Of a DNA stretch of 64,000 nt, positions 15,401 to 25,419 are shown piece by piece. This stretch comes from Mya arenaria (Eukaryota > Mollusca > Bivalvia > Myida > Myidae), in contig NC_069125.1 in assembly GCF_026914265.1 (NCBI RefSeq), positions 74,711,546 to 74,775,545 on the forward strand. Reading direction: 5' to 3'. The position numbers and the translations under genes are program-made. A model generated the notes under the pieces. It was given only the letters and a program-made list of their open reading frames with translations. It was not told the DNA's origin and ran no database searches. The first letter of the stretch is position 1, and each line of letters begins with the position of its first letter.

Positions 15401-18400
15401 GAATAGCAGCATAAGTCAGGGGACACATGGCGATAAGGAGATGAGAAAACTGGGCTCTGATATTTCTGATATGAGCTTTACTAGTGAGGGAAGGCTCACT
15501 CCAAAAAATCAAAAAGACTTGGAAAATTTCTTACAAGTGACTGACGAATCAGGCATTGTTTCTGAGGCAACATCATCCAATCAGAGTGAAGGATCCCAAC
15601 AGAGTGATCAAACCAGCTACAGGTTTGACCCGGCAGAGATTGCCCAGAAGATCATGAGTGATGTGTCTGAACACAAGTCTGCTCTGGACTCAATGCAGAT
15701 CTTCAATCAGTTGCAGACCCAGCAGGAAATCACTTCCATGAGGACTGAGTACCAGAAAACTGTACCTCAGCCAGAGACCAACCAGCAGACCAGTGGAAAA
15801 CCAGGAAATGGGCAGACAACAGACACAAGTTCAGTGCAAGCAAATGTAGCTGCTTTATCTGGTTCTGATTCCTCAGCGTTTTCTAGTCCATCTCATAAAG
15901 CCAAGATGCCGCCTCCAGTGGCTGTCAAACCTGCAGCATTCCAGTCCAACTCATCTAACCTGAGAAATTTGTCATCGAAAGTTTCCAACCTGTCACAACT
16001 TGCGAAGTCGGAGCAAAACATGGTACAACAGACACAAGCTAACAAACCATCTTATGTCTCACAAAGTGGTCAGTCATTGAAACCATCATCCAGTGTGTTC
16101 ACAACAGCAATAGTTGTAAGCAAGGACAAACTGCCGTCCTCAGCAACTGTCAGCAGTGGCATGTCTTTCTCATCATTCCGCCCAGCAGGTAAAGGTGGTC
16201 CTGTGGAGAGCGGGTCACTGCAGCGTCCTGACAGTGCCACCAGCACAAGCAGCTACTGCTCCACACCTTCATCCATGCAGAGTGTCATTTACAAACCGTA
16301 TGGGGACAAGCTCTCCACAGAGTCTCCCTGTGTAGTGTCCTATGACTCATGTAGTGATCAAACCTCTGGCTCTGGCAGCACACTCACCCCAGTCAGCCAG
16401 GCAGCAGACCAACCAGACTTCACACCAAGTCTCAAGCGAGACTCATCACCAGCTCTTAGCTCATGCTCATCTGCTTCTGGTAGAAGTGGTAAACAGAAGA
16501 AGAAAGTAAGTTTTTCAGACTCTGAGCCATCAGACACACCATCACCTCTCGACTCCAGTGCAAGTTCAACACAATTGTCTTACTTTGATTTTAAGAAAGC
16601 AACTCTTGGTAATGTACCATCAAAGGCTATGAACCCTGCTATAGACCCAAAGAATCGCTATTTACCCCAGAACTCGTCAAGCAGCTCCATAGACAGTCTT
16701 GGTTTGAATCGCAGTGCAGGTAGCAATGTGAGACCTCCACCTCCCAGTTACCAATATGCCATCAAGAACTCACAGTACATCCTCAGTAAATCATTGGATG
16801 AGAAGACAATGCGACCAGGACTTCGGCCCCTGCTGTATAGCAACAGCTCACCAGGTTCATCCCTCAACAGTTCCCTGGATGAAATGACGCGATATACACC
16901 TGGGAAGCATTCACCTGGGGTTTCACAACCCGCCAACCCTCCACACATACAGCCACACACCAAAGATAGAAACAATACAAGCAGAGATGATCTTCAATAT
17001 CCAGTTCAACAACCTGTTATTGGAACATTAGGCCAGACAGTGAACTTTTCTCACAGCTCACAAAACCAGCCAGTTTCAAATGGTCATGCACAGTTTTCCA
17101 GACAGCCAAATAACTTTAATGTAACTCAGGCTTTTAGAGAGGGATTATCACCCACAGGGAATACAAGTTCTAGTTGCTCTACTCCTGAAGTGCCACCCAG
17201 GGGCATCCCTCCACAGAGGCCAAACAACATTGCATTATCCAGCCAGCAACAAGAGCATGTCTCAAGGTCACACCAGCAGTCTATCCCTATCTCACCTTTG
17301 CATGCCCCCGGATCAAGGATGCAGATGTCTCCAATAAGAGAAGGTGTGCCTTTAAGCATCACACAAGATGTATCCTCTGCCAGACAAGGAGGCATTGCCT
17401 CGTTCACTCCAATGGGGATGCCAGTAACCCCACAGCATGGCCTCCCAATGGCAAACACAGGTCTAAATGCTGACAATTATTTTCCACAGCCACCAGTTCA
17501 ATTTAGAGGTAGTGACCCAAATGTAACAGCCACAAACAGCTACAGGCCCAATGAAGGCTACCAAAGAAGTCAGTCCCTTGACTATATAAGCCAGTACTCA
17601 AGCCAGGGCAATGTCAACTCACCTTCACAGAGTTTTGAAATGAAGGATTTTCCATCAAGGTTTTCACAATCTCACACAAATTTGAATCAAACTCCTTTCA
17701 TTGATAACCATAGAAACTTGACGAGTACTGAAATTCATAAGACTGGATATCCCTCGGTAAGCTATCCTTCCAGCACTAACCTGCCAACATCATTCAAAGC
17801 TCCCTCTGGTCGGGTTCCAGCCGTACTGCAGAAGAGGGCTCCCCCAGTACCACCAGCCAGAATTGACAGCTGGGAAAATATGGACAAACATTTAAATACA
17901 GTGACTGGATACACCGACAATACAAAACCATCATACATTCCTGGTTCTGAACAAAGATCGCAAACAAATGGACAGATACCAAACAGAGCTGCTTACCAAA
18001 TTCCTGCTGCTAATGTTGTGAAGTCTAATATTCAATCAAATTTTCAACAACGACAGAACTTTTCAATGGGAAACAATAGTCCTGGTGGGAGGCCTGTACA
18101 GCAGACAGGCTACACCAGTCAGGGGTTTGGGTCGGGATCTAACCCAGCTGGCATGTCCTCCCTGGCCTATAGGGACCCACCTGGGATTCCTGGGTCAAGC
18201 CAGATGGGGGACAGCATGAATAAGGGTCCCGTTTCACCACAAAACGGTTACATGCGAGACCAGCCATCCAGCTACCTGCCACAGAGATTTGGAGGAGCAG
18301 GGAAGAGCCAACTACCAGCTCAACCATCACATACCGGTAATCAACCCAGCCTCAATAATGGTAACGGCATGCCCGGCCATGGACAGCTGCGGAGAATTGG

Positions 18401-18461
18401 CATAGGCTCTGACAAAAAATCCTTCACTAAGACAAACGTAATTCAAGCATCAAAATGCTAA
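412..18461 (+). CDS. TTC28: Tetratricopeptide repeat protein 28 (TPR and CHAT domain scaffold), 5' partial
   Basis: Thirteen exons join in frame with GT-AG borders: 412-684, 3095-5401, 5685-5825, 6088-6365, 8280-8532, 9074-9251, 9456-10764, 12987-13218, 13410-13486, 13746-13854, 14053-14160, 14426-14628, 14958-18461. They give about 2,989 residues; human TTC28 as I recall it has about 2,480, the excess being in the tail. Residues 1-999 are a TPR array with a unit of about 40 residues (GNLGxAY..GNYxxAL). Exon 9456-10764 holds the CHAT (caspase-like) domain, with HFATH kept but Gly in the usual Cys position (VVLSAGYTDD). Exons 12987-14628 match the conserved region after CHAT (EKSLQRIHQG, ENKVGG, GKQANKRHLQFALQSL). 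The last exon is a Ser/Gln/Pro-rich disordered tail with a proline-rich APPVPPAR motif and it ends in SKC, like the vertebrate protein. In vertebrates TTC28 (TPRBK) acts at the midbody; here that role is inferred. The N-terminus is outside the window. Confidence 0.95.
685..3094. other. TTC28 intron, 2.4 kb
   Basis: AT-rich sequence with short ORFs only. I see no conserved exon or recognisable transposon. The next exon continues the reading frame across the intron (CTA G / GT GAT gives L-G-D). Confidence 0.6.
7259..8217 (+). repeat. Tandemly organised dispersed repeat in a TTC28 intron (TTTCTTGTTT-ended family)
   Basis: About five or six degenerate units of roughly 140 bp. Each contains GGATAGTAATGAAAGTTGG, GTGTGTAGGTAGCTTATG, GCTAGCTTGGGATTGC and AAGGTCACTGTTACTAAAAA. 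The right end (TTTCGTCACATTGTGGTGTTTCTAGTTT) matches the right end of the copy at 19.4-19.8 kb, which reads TTTTGTCGCATAGTGGCG there. The family end in bivalves, as I remember it, is GCGGCGTTTCTTGTTT. It lies within the intron between exons 6088-6365 and 8280-8532. The left end is unclear. Confidence 0.6.
10932..10997 (+). repeat. 5' end fragment of a hairpin-ended dispersed repeat
   Basis: The segment starts TTATGCCCCTAAAGGTGGGC, an imperfect hairpin (GCCCC/GGGC), followed by a TCTGTC-rich stretch. It looks like the 5' terminus of the same family whose 3' ends lie at about 8217 and 19835. It is cut off by the next element at 10999, which suggests that element inserted into it. Confidence 0.45.
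10999..12158 (+). mobile_element. Non-autonomous hairpin-ended element with tandem core (Helentron/HINE-like, tentative)
   Basis: The 5' end is TTTTAGCTCGACTATTC followed, after AAA, by GAATAGGTGGGCT, an imperfect hairpin. The core has four to five units of about 170 bp, each with GACTTAATACTTCACACAG and TATGGCCCCTGATTGACT. The 3' end has a perfect hairpin GCTGTC-TTAC-GACAGC at 12137-12152, then TCTTGTTT. A copy of the 5' GCTCGAC motif occurs inverted and degenerate just before the 3' hairpin (GTCAAGC). No ORF of its own. The asymmetric inverted motif, 3' hairpin and T/T flanks are what is known for Helentron-type rolling-circle elements; the family call is inference. It sits in the TTC28 intron 10765-12986. 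Confidence 0.55.
13634..13718 (+). repeat. Two-copy tandem duplication, about 41 bp, in a TTC28 intron
   Basis: The stretch TTGTTTGACATATATAAAAT and its flanks (AAGTAAG upstream, GTATGGGACCTTAC downstream) occurs twice in a row with almost no differences. It lies just before the exon 13746-13854. Probably a recent local duplication. Confidence 0.8.
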
Positions 18462-18950
18462 CTCGAAATCACTAGATGAAATGTACATCAGTATTGTCAG
18501 TGCCCATTTGTTCATGTTATAGTTTATAATTGTGATGGTTTGATCAACGTTTTGTTTGAATCTCATTTGCATTTAGGACATGGTCCAAAAACTATTCTTC
18601 CATGTTATAATCTGTGTTTTATATGTAGACATTTTGCAATTTATCTTTAATGTGATAGAAAGATTTCATGTTATTAAGCTGTGTTCTAAATTCTTGTAAA
18701 TATACATGGTTTAGCATTTGTACATATAACGCATTGTCATATATATTTTAGATCTTGTATTCCTAAATACATGTTATTATGCAGCACCAAATGCATATTT
18801 TAGTAAATTATTTTGTACTGTAAATGCTTTATTTAATGTTGTTGTTTATGATTTACATATTTATATAGATTTGTAATACAATGTGCTGGTACATGTACCT
18901 TCTATTATACTATTGTTATTAACAGATTATGTTTCCTTGACTGGGAAAAC

Positions 18951-18956
18951 AATAAA
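18951..18956 (+). promoter_or_regulatory. Candidate TTC28 polyadenylation signal
   Basis: AATAAA about 490 bp after the TTC28 stop codon; the 3' UTR before it is AT-rich with no closer canonical hexamer noticed. Actual cleavage cannot be seen from sequence. Confidence 0.55.
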
Positions 18957-19409
18957 ACTAATAACTGCCAAATCCTGGTCCTGTTCCTTCATAAAGTTGT
19001 TACCAATAGGTGCTTGCTTCGAGCCTCAACTGGAATACTTGATGGTGTCTCTATATGGGCACCAGATGTGCTGATTTCTACCTACAGGTAGGAAACGGAA
19101 TATAAAGAAGGATTTATTTCGATCGGCTTAAATGCGTCTTCACAAAACATGCATCACTATAAATTTGTAAAAACTGTAATAAGTTATTATTTACAACGAA
19201 CCGTGAAGGTAATAGTATATAAGTTTGAATGATAATAAAAGTCTATATAAGTCGCCTGAATGTTATCATTTCTAAAGCATTGGTAGAAAAATATAATGTA
19301 TAATTATGTAAGTTTTTTTAAATGTGGGTAAAAAATAATAATGATAATAATTTCGTTAGTATACCTAATAATTAAGAGCGAATTTATCTATCTTACTTCG
19401 TTCAGTTCT

Positions 19410-19836
19410 AACCCCTTTCAGGGGTGCCTGGGGTCAAATCAAAGTCACTGTTAATTAAAATAAAAGAACGGTTGAACCCGAGTAACTTTAGTTGTGGTTG
19501 ACATATCTTTACTGAACTTGGTATTTAAGGAGAGTTTATGGAGGCCTTTCATTAAATTGCGTTTGGGGACTCTGGGTCAAGGTCACTGTAACTGAAAATA
19601 GATAACCATTAGGTACGGAATAACACTAGTTAGGGTTGACATAAGGTGACCAAACTTGGTACGTCGCAAAAGTTTATGGAGGAATTCCATGGGATTGCGG
19701 TTTGGGCCCCATAAGATCAATGTCACTGTTACTAAAAATATAAAAACAGTTAAAACTGAATCTCACATCAAGGGCTGAAGTTCTTCTGTCAATCATTTAA
19801 ACCCTGGTTTTGTCGCATAGTGGCGTTTCTGGTTTA
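19410..19836 (+). repeat. Dispersed repeat, same family as the TTC28 intron repeat
   Basis: Three degenerate units with AAGGTCACTGTAACTGAAAA, each about 140 bp, ending at TTTTGTCGCATAGTGGCGTTTC then TGGTTT. Directly downstream of TTC28. Its 5' hairpin end is not recognisable, so the copy is probably truncated. The rest of 18.5-20.5 kb shows nothing else apart from a short GGTTCCAGGGGGC repeat at about 20091. Confidence 0.55.
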
Positions 19837-20084
19837 CTTTTAATTTGACTTTTTATTGCTTTTGACAGGCACATGTTACATCAGTTACATGTATTGTACG
19901 TATTCATTTCTAAGACAAAACCCTAAATATCAACCAAACATTCCAAGATTATTTTCCCCCCAAAATACATTAATTAAAGGTACGAAAGCTCTTGTTATAT
20001 GTGAAGTACGTAATGTTATGTGGTTATGTATGTCCTGTAAAATAGGGAAGTATATGCATTTTGGATGCCAAAGAAAAAGTCATT

Positions 20085-20170
20085 TCCACTAGCGGTTCCA
20101 GGGGGCATCCGGTGCGCTCTCCCCTAAAATCGTCCAAGTTTATTCGGAGAAAAAAAGAGTAAAAGAAACG
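20085..20170 (+). repeat. GGATCCAGGGGG-type dispersed repeat (degenerate)
   Basis: AGCGGTTCCAGGGGGCATCC followed by CCCCTAAAATCGTCCAAGTTT. The same arrangement (GGATCCAGGGG, G/C run, CCCCTAAAATTTTCCAAGT) appears at 22810-22860 and inverted at 25250-25293. I recall this as a common short repeat in bivalves; family unnamed here. Confidence 0.5.
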
Positions 20171-20562
20171 CTCAAATGCACCATTTCGGACTAGAAATTG
20201 TTAAAATTTCCAGCTCAAGTAATATACTTCAAATAGTATTAGACATAAATATTGACACTTATTATGTAATTATACAAACATCGTAATACATTAAAACAAA
20301 TGACGCATGACAATGTTTAACGTACACATTTGAAACATACGTCAATAAAATTGCTTTTTATTTTATTTCATTTGTAATTTATGAATACATTACACCAATC
20401 GTGTATAAACTTGTATAAAGTCATCGTATGTTGCATAAGGAATTCAACTAAGCAGAGAAATTTTGTTTATTTCATCTCCAATAGTATTATTATTACAAAT
20501 TTCACATTCCTATCAATGCGTGGAACATACTGCTACAATGTATTTTAATTTGAATATATATA

Positions 20563-22066
20563 CCATCTTCCAGTCATCTATTGACACTGGAAGGCTCCCC
20601 ACAGACTGGAGAAATGCTTTTGTCGCACCAATTTTCAAGAAAGGCGATGTACACCTAGCTGAAAACGACAGACCCGTATCCCTGACTTGTGTAACATGTA
20701 AAATCTTAGAACACGTCATCTGTAAACATATCCTATCCCACCTAGAACGAAACAATATCCTCACTTCTTTAAACCACGGTTTCCGGTCTGGCTACTCCTG
20801 TGAAACGCAGCTGATAACAACAGTCCATGACCTACTTGCCAAGACTGACCCAAGTACTCAGTTAGACATGGCCATACTGGATTTCAGCAAGGCATTCGAC
20901 ACTGTCCCCCACCGAACACTACTACACAAACTGGAACAATATGGCGTCACAGGCAACATGAACCACTGGCTGAGCGACTTCCTTACCAACAGGAGTATGA
21001 AGGTCATTGTAGAAGGTGAAGAATCAAAGGCAGCCACCGTTGATTCCGGAGTACCCCAAGGCACAGTGCTGGGTCCCCTACTCTTTCTCTGCCATATCAA
21101 CGACCTCCCGGAGTCCGTCAAGTCAACAGCCGACGACTGCTTGCTGTACCGTACCATTAGAAACACCAAAGACCAAGAAATACTACAACAAGATCTACAA
21201 CAACTAGAAGTCTGGGCCAATATATGGGGAATGAAGTTTAACGCAAAGAAATGTTACATTATGTCTATCAACCAGAAATCATCCAAATTTTACCAACTAG
21301 ACAACCACATCCTACAGCAAGTGCCCGAAAATCCATATCTTGGCGTCACTATATCAGAAGACCTCAAATGGGCCTCCCATATCACCAAGATGACTAAAAA
21401 AGCGAACTCTACACTAGGCTTTCTTCGCAGAAACCTAAAGCACTGCCCTCAAAACTGCAGAAGAACGGCATACCTATCACTTGTACGCTCCACCTTAGAG
21501 TACAGCGCTATAGTCTGGGACCCCTACCACCAAAAAAATGTAGACAACATTGAAAAAGTCCAGACACAGGCAGCCAGATTTATCACCGGCGACTATACGA
21601 CCAAGTCGACCGGATGCGTTACCCAGATGCTCCAAGACCTGAAGCTCCCATCTCTGCAGGATCGAAGGAAGGCGAATCGATTGATCTTATTTTATAAGGT
21701 GGTCGGGGGGCTGGTGCCAGCCCTGCCTTGTCACGACTATTTAACACCTGTACGTTCAAATAAACGTAGAGTAACCCCTAAGACATTCAGTGACTACCGA
21801 TCAGAAAATATTGTGGAAAGACAAACAGTAAACAATACCAAATGCTTCGTGTCAGTGCAGTGTAAGACCATAAGACACAAACATTCGTTCTTTCCAAATA
21901 CTATAGTAGACTGGAACAAACTGGAAGATAGCGTTGTATGCGCTTCCACAGTGAACAGCTTCAGGAAAGCTGTTCTCCACTGGGACTAAACCCACACTCT
22001 CTCCCGTTGCGCAACGCTGAAAGGCTCTGCAACGTACCTATCCAGATCCAGATCCAGATCCAGATA
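20563..22066 (+). mobile_element. 5'-truncated non-LTR retrotransposon (LINE), reverse transcriptase part
   Basis: A single open frame of about 475 codons runs from the RT fingers (RPVSLTCVTCKILE) through FSKAFDTVPH, SGVPQGTVLGPLLF and YLGVTIS to the C-terminal region (NKRRVTPKTFSDYR...), stop at 21987-21989. The catalytic box reads TADD where the family has FADD, and the residues just before it are missing, as if a few codons were deleted. The 3' UTR ends in four TCCAGA repeats at about 22041-22066, a typical LINE 3' tail. The endonuclease part is absent, so this is a 5'-truncated copy. It resembles the Jockey/CR1-type group; the clade is not certain. It is nearly intact for its length, which suggests a fairly recent insertion. 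Confidence 0.85.
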
Positions 22067-22221
22067 AACTATCCGTAGTTACTTTTGTCATTTTAATTTG
22101 GAACTATTTATATGGCGTATCGTTGACATTCTACTCTGAGTACTTTGGCTGTCAAACACTCGGTTCAGAAAGTGGAACTAAATTGGTAATAAAAACACCG
22201 TTTTAAGCATGTGATAAAAAA

Positions 22222-22358
22222 GATCTGACACTCGTTGTCATTTAATTCAAGAATTTTATTAAACTCGTCCATGAAAGTTGTTAGTAAGCTCGCCTACTAA
22301 CAAATTTCATGAACTCGTTTAATAAAATCTTGTATTAAATGACAACGAGTGTCAGATC
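22222..22358. repeat. 137-bp imperfect palindrome
   Basis: Left arm starts GATCTGACACTCGTTGTCAT and right arm ends in its complement, GACAACGAGTGTCAGATC. Arms are about 66 bp with a handful of mismatches, and the tip is about 5 bp around GTAAGCTCG. Probably a small fold-back or MITE copy. Confidence 0.8.
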
Positions 22359-22725
22359 CTATATTTATTTGATAGATGGTTAATTGTGCTAGCTTTGAGA
22401 ACAAGGGAGAGTATGCAGTGTTTTCACTTTTCGATTACAAAATGTTGTCTGCTCTGAAATAAAAGACACAAAAATGTCGGAAGAATTTCCAGAAAATGAA
22501 GACGAGTTAGCCAATTTAAATCAGGTTTAAACATCTGTTTTATTTAGTCGGTATATAATGCAAGCACATTAGTGTTGGTAAAGGGAGTAAGCCTTGCACG
22601 AATCAACTTTTTATTAATGAGGTATATTTCGGACGGATTATTTCGGACTGGTGTTGTTAATAGCCACAATAATGTGCGTTTAGAGATTTTTCCAACATGT
22701 GGATATTTATTTTGTTCCCTTAACA

Positions 22726-22792
22726 AACAAAAATCGCCAAAGGCTGAAGCGAGTGTTAAACAAAAATCGTCAAAGACTGAAGCGAGTGTTTA
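22726..22792 (+). repeat. 33-bp direct duplication
   Basis: AACAAAAATCGCCAAAGGCT plus GAAGCGAGTGTTA, then the same with TCAAAGACT. Two copies in tandem. The stretch 22359-22725 before it holds a short ORF start (see the finding at 22474) but no assignable gene. Confidence 0.7.
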
Positions 22793-22809
22793 AATGGACT
22801 AGTATCATA

Positions 22810-22870
22810 GGCGGATCCAGGGGGGGGGGGGCGTGCCCCCCCCCTAAAATTTTCCAAGTATATGTATAAA
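22810..22870 (+). repeat. GGATCCAGGGGG-type dispersed repeat
   Basis: GGCGGATCCAGGGGGG, a G run and C run, then CCCCTAAAATTTTCCAAGT. Same family as at 20085 and 25250. Confidence 0.5.
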
Positions 22871-22988
22871 TTATTAATATCGTTCCATCATTGTAGATAG
22901 CTTTTAAGGTTATGATTTGCTCCACACAAAAAAATAGATCTCGATTTACCGTGGTTGTATCGAACATCTATTTGGCCACATTGGACTC

Positions 22989-23332
22989 TTAGGCCTAAAA
23001 AAAAAATACATTTGGTTCGGGTTACCCGACCCTACCTACGGAATAGGCGCCGACTCTACCATTTTTATAGTCAGTTTGAAAAAAAAATGAAAAACTAAAA
23101 AAAAAAAAAAAAAAAAAAATTTTCGTTTTTTTTAATTGCTTTTCAATATGTAGTTTAAACCTTAAATGCTTATACAGAAGATAGCTTTAACACCATTCTC
23201 CAATAATGAAAATGATATTCTTATATAAAGCCTAATAAAAAAAAAAAAAAAAAAAAAAAAATAAACAACCTACCCTACCTATTTTTGAGAAGGATGTAAC
23301 CCTAACCAAACAATTATTTTTTTTAGGCCTTA
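22989..23332. mobile_element. MITE with TTAGGCCTAAAA terminal inverted repeats
   Basis: Left end TTAGGCCTAAAAAAAAAA then TTTGGTTCGGGTTAC; right end GTAACCCTAACCAAAC then TTTTTTTTAGGCCTTA, its inverted copy over about 36 bp. Total 344 bp, no ORF, A- and T-run rich inside. Target duplication cannot be defined because the end itself contains TTA. Confidence 0.7.
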
Positions 23333-23410
23333 CGAAACATAATTGGTCCGAGACGTTGTCGAACGCTCTTATCGATTAAATTATCTATTATGATGTATTC
23401 AGTATTCATC

Positions 23411-24081
23411 CTGCCTTCAAAGAAATAGTCCGCTGAATTATCATGTGTTTGGTCATTAAAACTTGTTTGGTCCGTCTGAAAACTGGTATAACAGTTGACT
23501 GAGTGTAAAACACTGAGTGTTTTTTTTTATGAGTTTAAATGAATTGCCTCTCGTAAATTGTCCCTTACCGCTATAAACAGTGTTGACCCTAACATACCTA
23601 TCGCGACCATAGTAATTTTAAAGTTAACCAGCTTGGACGAACTAACTCGGCGTCTGATCTGGATCCAAGCTGGTTAACTTTAAAATTACTATGGTCGCGA
23701 TAGGTATGATAAGGGTCAACACTGTTTATAGCGGTAAGGGACAATTTACGAGAGGCAATTCATTTAAACTCATAAAAAAAACAAAAATTCCCACAATTGC
23801 TTCAATTTCTATATGCTCGAGATGCTAATACATGCGTATCTATGAAGTAAATGGGTAATTTCGATAAAGTTTTGTTTGTAACCCTAAGCATGCCGATAGC
23901 GACCGTAGTGATGTCGTCAACCAGACTGGATACGGATCAGACGCCGAGTAACTCGGCGTCTAATCCGGATCCAAACCGTTTAGCAATCCAGTAACATTTT
24001 CACCAAATCCGATAATATGAAACAAGATTAACTTAAGAGATCAAATACACGAGAATTCAGCGGACTACTTGCTTAAAGCAG
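23411..24081. mobile_element. TIR element containing a nested fold-back
   Basis: Outer inverted repeats of about 44 bp, roughly 80% alike: left 23411-23454 (core TAGTCCGCTGAATT), right 24039-24081 (core AATTCAGCGGACTA). No ORF. Inside lie the 118-bp-arm inverted repeat at 23520-23781 and a short 17-bp-stem palindrome at 23933-23967. The two inner parts share the motif ACTCGGCGTCT and flanking CCCTAA...GCGACC, so they are diverged copies of one palindromic unit. Confidence 0.65.
23520..23781. repeat. Near-perfect inverted repeat with 118-bp arms and 26-bp loop
   Basis: Left arm 23520-23637 and right arm 23664-23781 are reverse complements except for one small difference (CCCTAACAT against the complement of ATGATAAGGG). 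The arms run from an A/T run through CAATTTACGAGAGGCAATTC to CCAAGCTGG. The loop contains CTCGGCGTCTGATC. Such a long, nearly identical hairpin is likely young. Confidence 0.9.
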
Positions 24082-24280
24082 ACACTTTCACTCGGTGTCA
24101 CTGAACAAACATTAAAGTTTGCCCAATAACTACATATGAATTACTTTTTTAATTTTACCAAGGTCTTTCAATTTATGTGGGGAAAAAAACTTGATCTATA
24201 GGGAGGTGACGATCAGCTTAACGGCGTTACTACGTTACAAAGTGTCTCTTGCAGTTCAAGCTTTGTAAAAACAGTGTAAA

Positions 24281-25131
24281 CTATGGAACACCGGGGCGCA
24301 ATGCTTCTTGCGAAATGCGAAATACTTCATACTTTTTGCATAATGCTTAATGTTTTTTGCAAAACGCTTAATGCTTTATGCGAAATGCATTTTGCGAATT
24401 GCTTAATGCGAAATTCTTTTTGCGAAATGCGAAAAGCTTCGCTTCAATATTTTTTACCGTTGTTAGCATAAATTGAGCAGAATCATTTTGTATGAAATGA
24501 AAAAAGGAACACATTAATTTGAAAAATACTTTTATCTGCATGTAATAGAGGTGAAAAATAATACGTTTGTTGTGTCTATTCATTAGAATAACATATATAA
24601 ACACACCAATACAATATAATATTCAGAAACGGTAAAGTAAAGAGGTGTCCTAGAGAAAATATGACAGAAAGTCAGTTAGATTGCGAATAGCAAGATGTGC
24701 AACTCTGTATATTGCTGTAAACGCGTTAGGTTAGAAAGAGTATCGTTTCTTCCACCGTATAATAATATTTCTGTAGCAGTATCAGTAGCCTATGTCTTAC
24801 ATCCCCTTCACTGCCGGGAGCAGTTCGGAATGTGCACAATATTTCGTCCGATTCAATTTGAATGTGTTATGCAGTATGCAAAATGTTTTTTGGGAAATGA
24901 TTTTTGTGCAAAATGCGAGATGCTAAATGCTTTTAAAATGCTTCATGCGAAATGCGAGATGCGAAGGAAATCCGTTATTCAGGAGGTGTTACTATATTTA
25001 GATTTCACATAGCACGAGCTTCCGTAATTCAGTACCCGGCCATTCGATTGGTCGAAAATGAAACTATTGTTCTATATATAGCATTTGCATAACGCATTTC
25101 GCAAGAAGCATTGAGCCCCGGCGTTCCATAG
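24281..25131. mobile_element. 851-bp non-autonomous DNA element with about 40-bp TIRs and TAAA flanks
   Basis: Left end CTATGGAACACCGGGGCGCA continues into ATGCTTCTTGCGAAATGCG; the right end is its inverted copy with two or three changes (GAGCCCCGGCGTTCCATAG). TAAA directly flanks both ends (24277-24280 and 25132-25135), fitting a 4-bp target duplication. Both sub-ends are filled with degenerate GCGAAATGC / CTTAATGC units of about 9-15 bp. No transposase ORF. The superfamily is not recognised. Confidence 0.8.
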
Positions 25132-25139
25132 TAAACACA

Positions 25140-25293
25140 TGCAATAGTTTAAGAGCTTGAGGCCGTCGCGAAGGCCTCCGACCCCCTGAATTACCATGAA
25201 AACACATGGGGGCCTTAGTGGCCAACAGAAGTCAATTTCAGAAGTTACGCCGCCCCCCCCCCCCCTAACTGAGAAACCTGGATCCGCCACTGA
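25140..25293 (-). repeat. GGATCCAGGGGG-type dispersed repeat, inverted
   Basis: Read on the minus strand: GGCGGATCCAGGTTTCTCAG then a G run, then sequence without a clear end. Same short-repeat family as at 20085 and 22810. It directly follows the TIR element ending at 25131. Confidence 0.45.
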
Positions 25294-25419
25294 GTATTGC
25301 TACATTAGCACTGAGACATGTATTTATTTATCATTCACAGGCCAGTGGACAATTATGATACACGAGGCTTAGATATTCGCCAATAAAGTTTGCTTTCTTA
25401 TTGACTTCTACTTCTACAG

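Noticed and set aside
14954-15512. Minus-strand ORFs opposite the last TTC28 exon
   Set aside because: Composition follows the Ser-rich coding strand; no independent signal.
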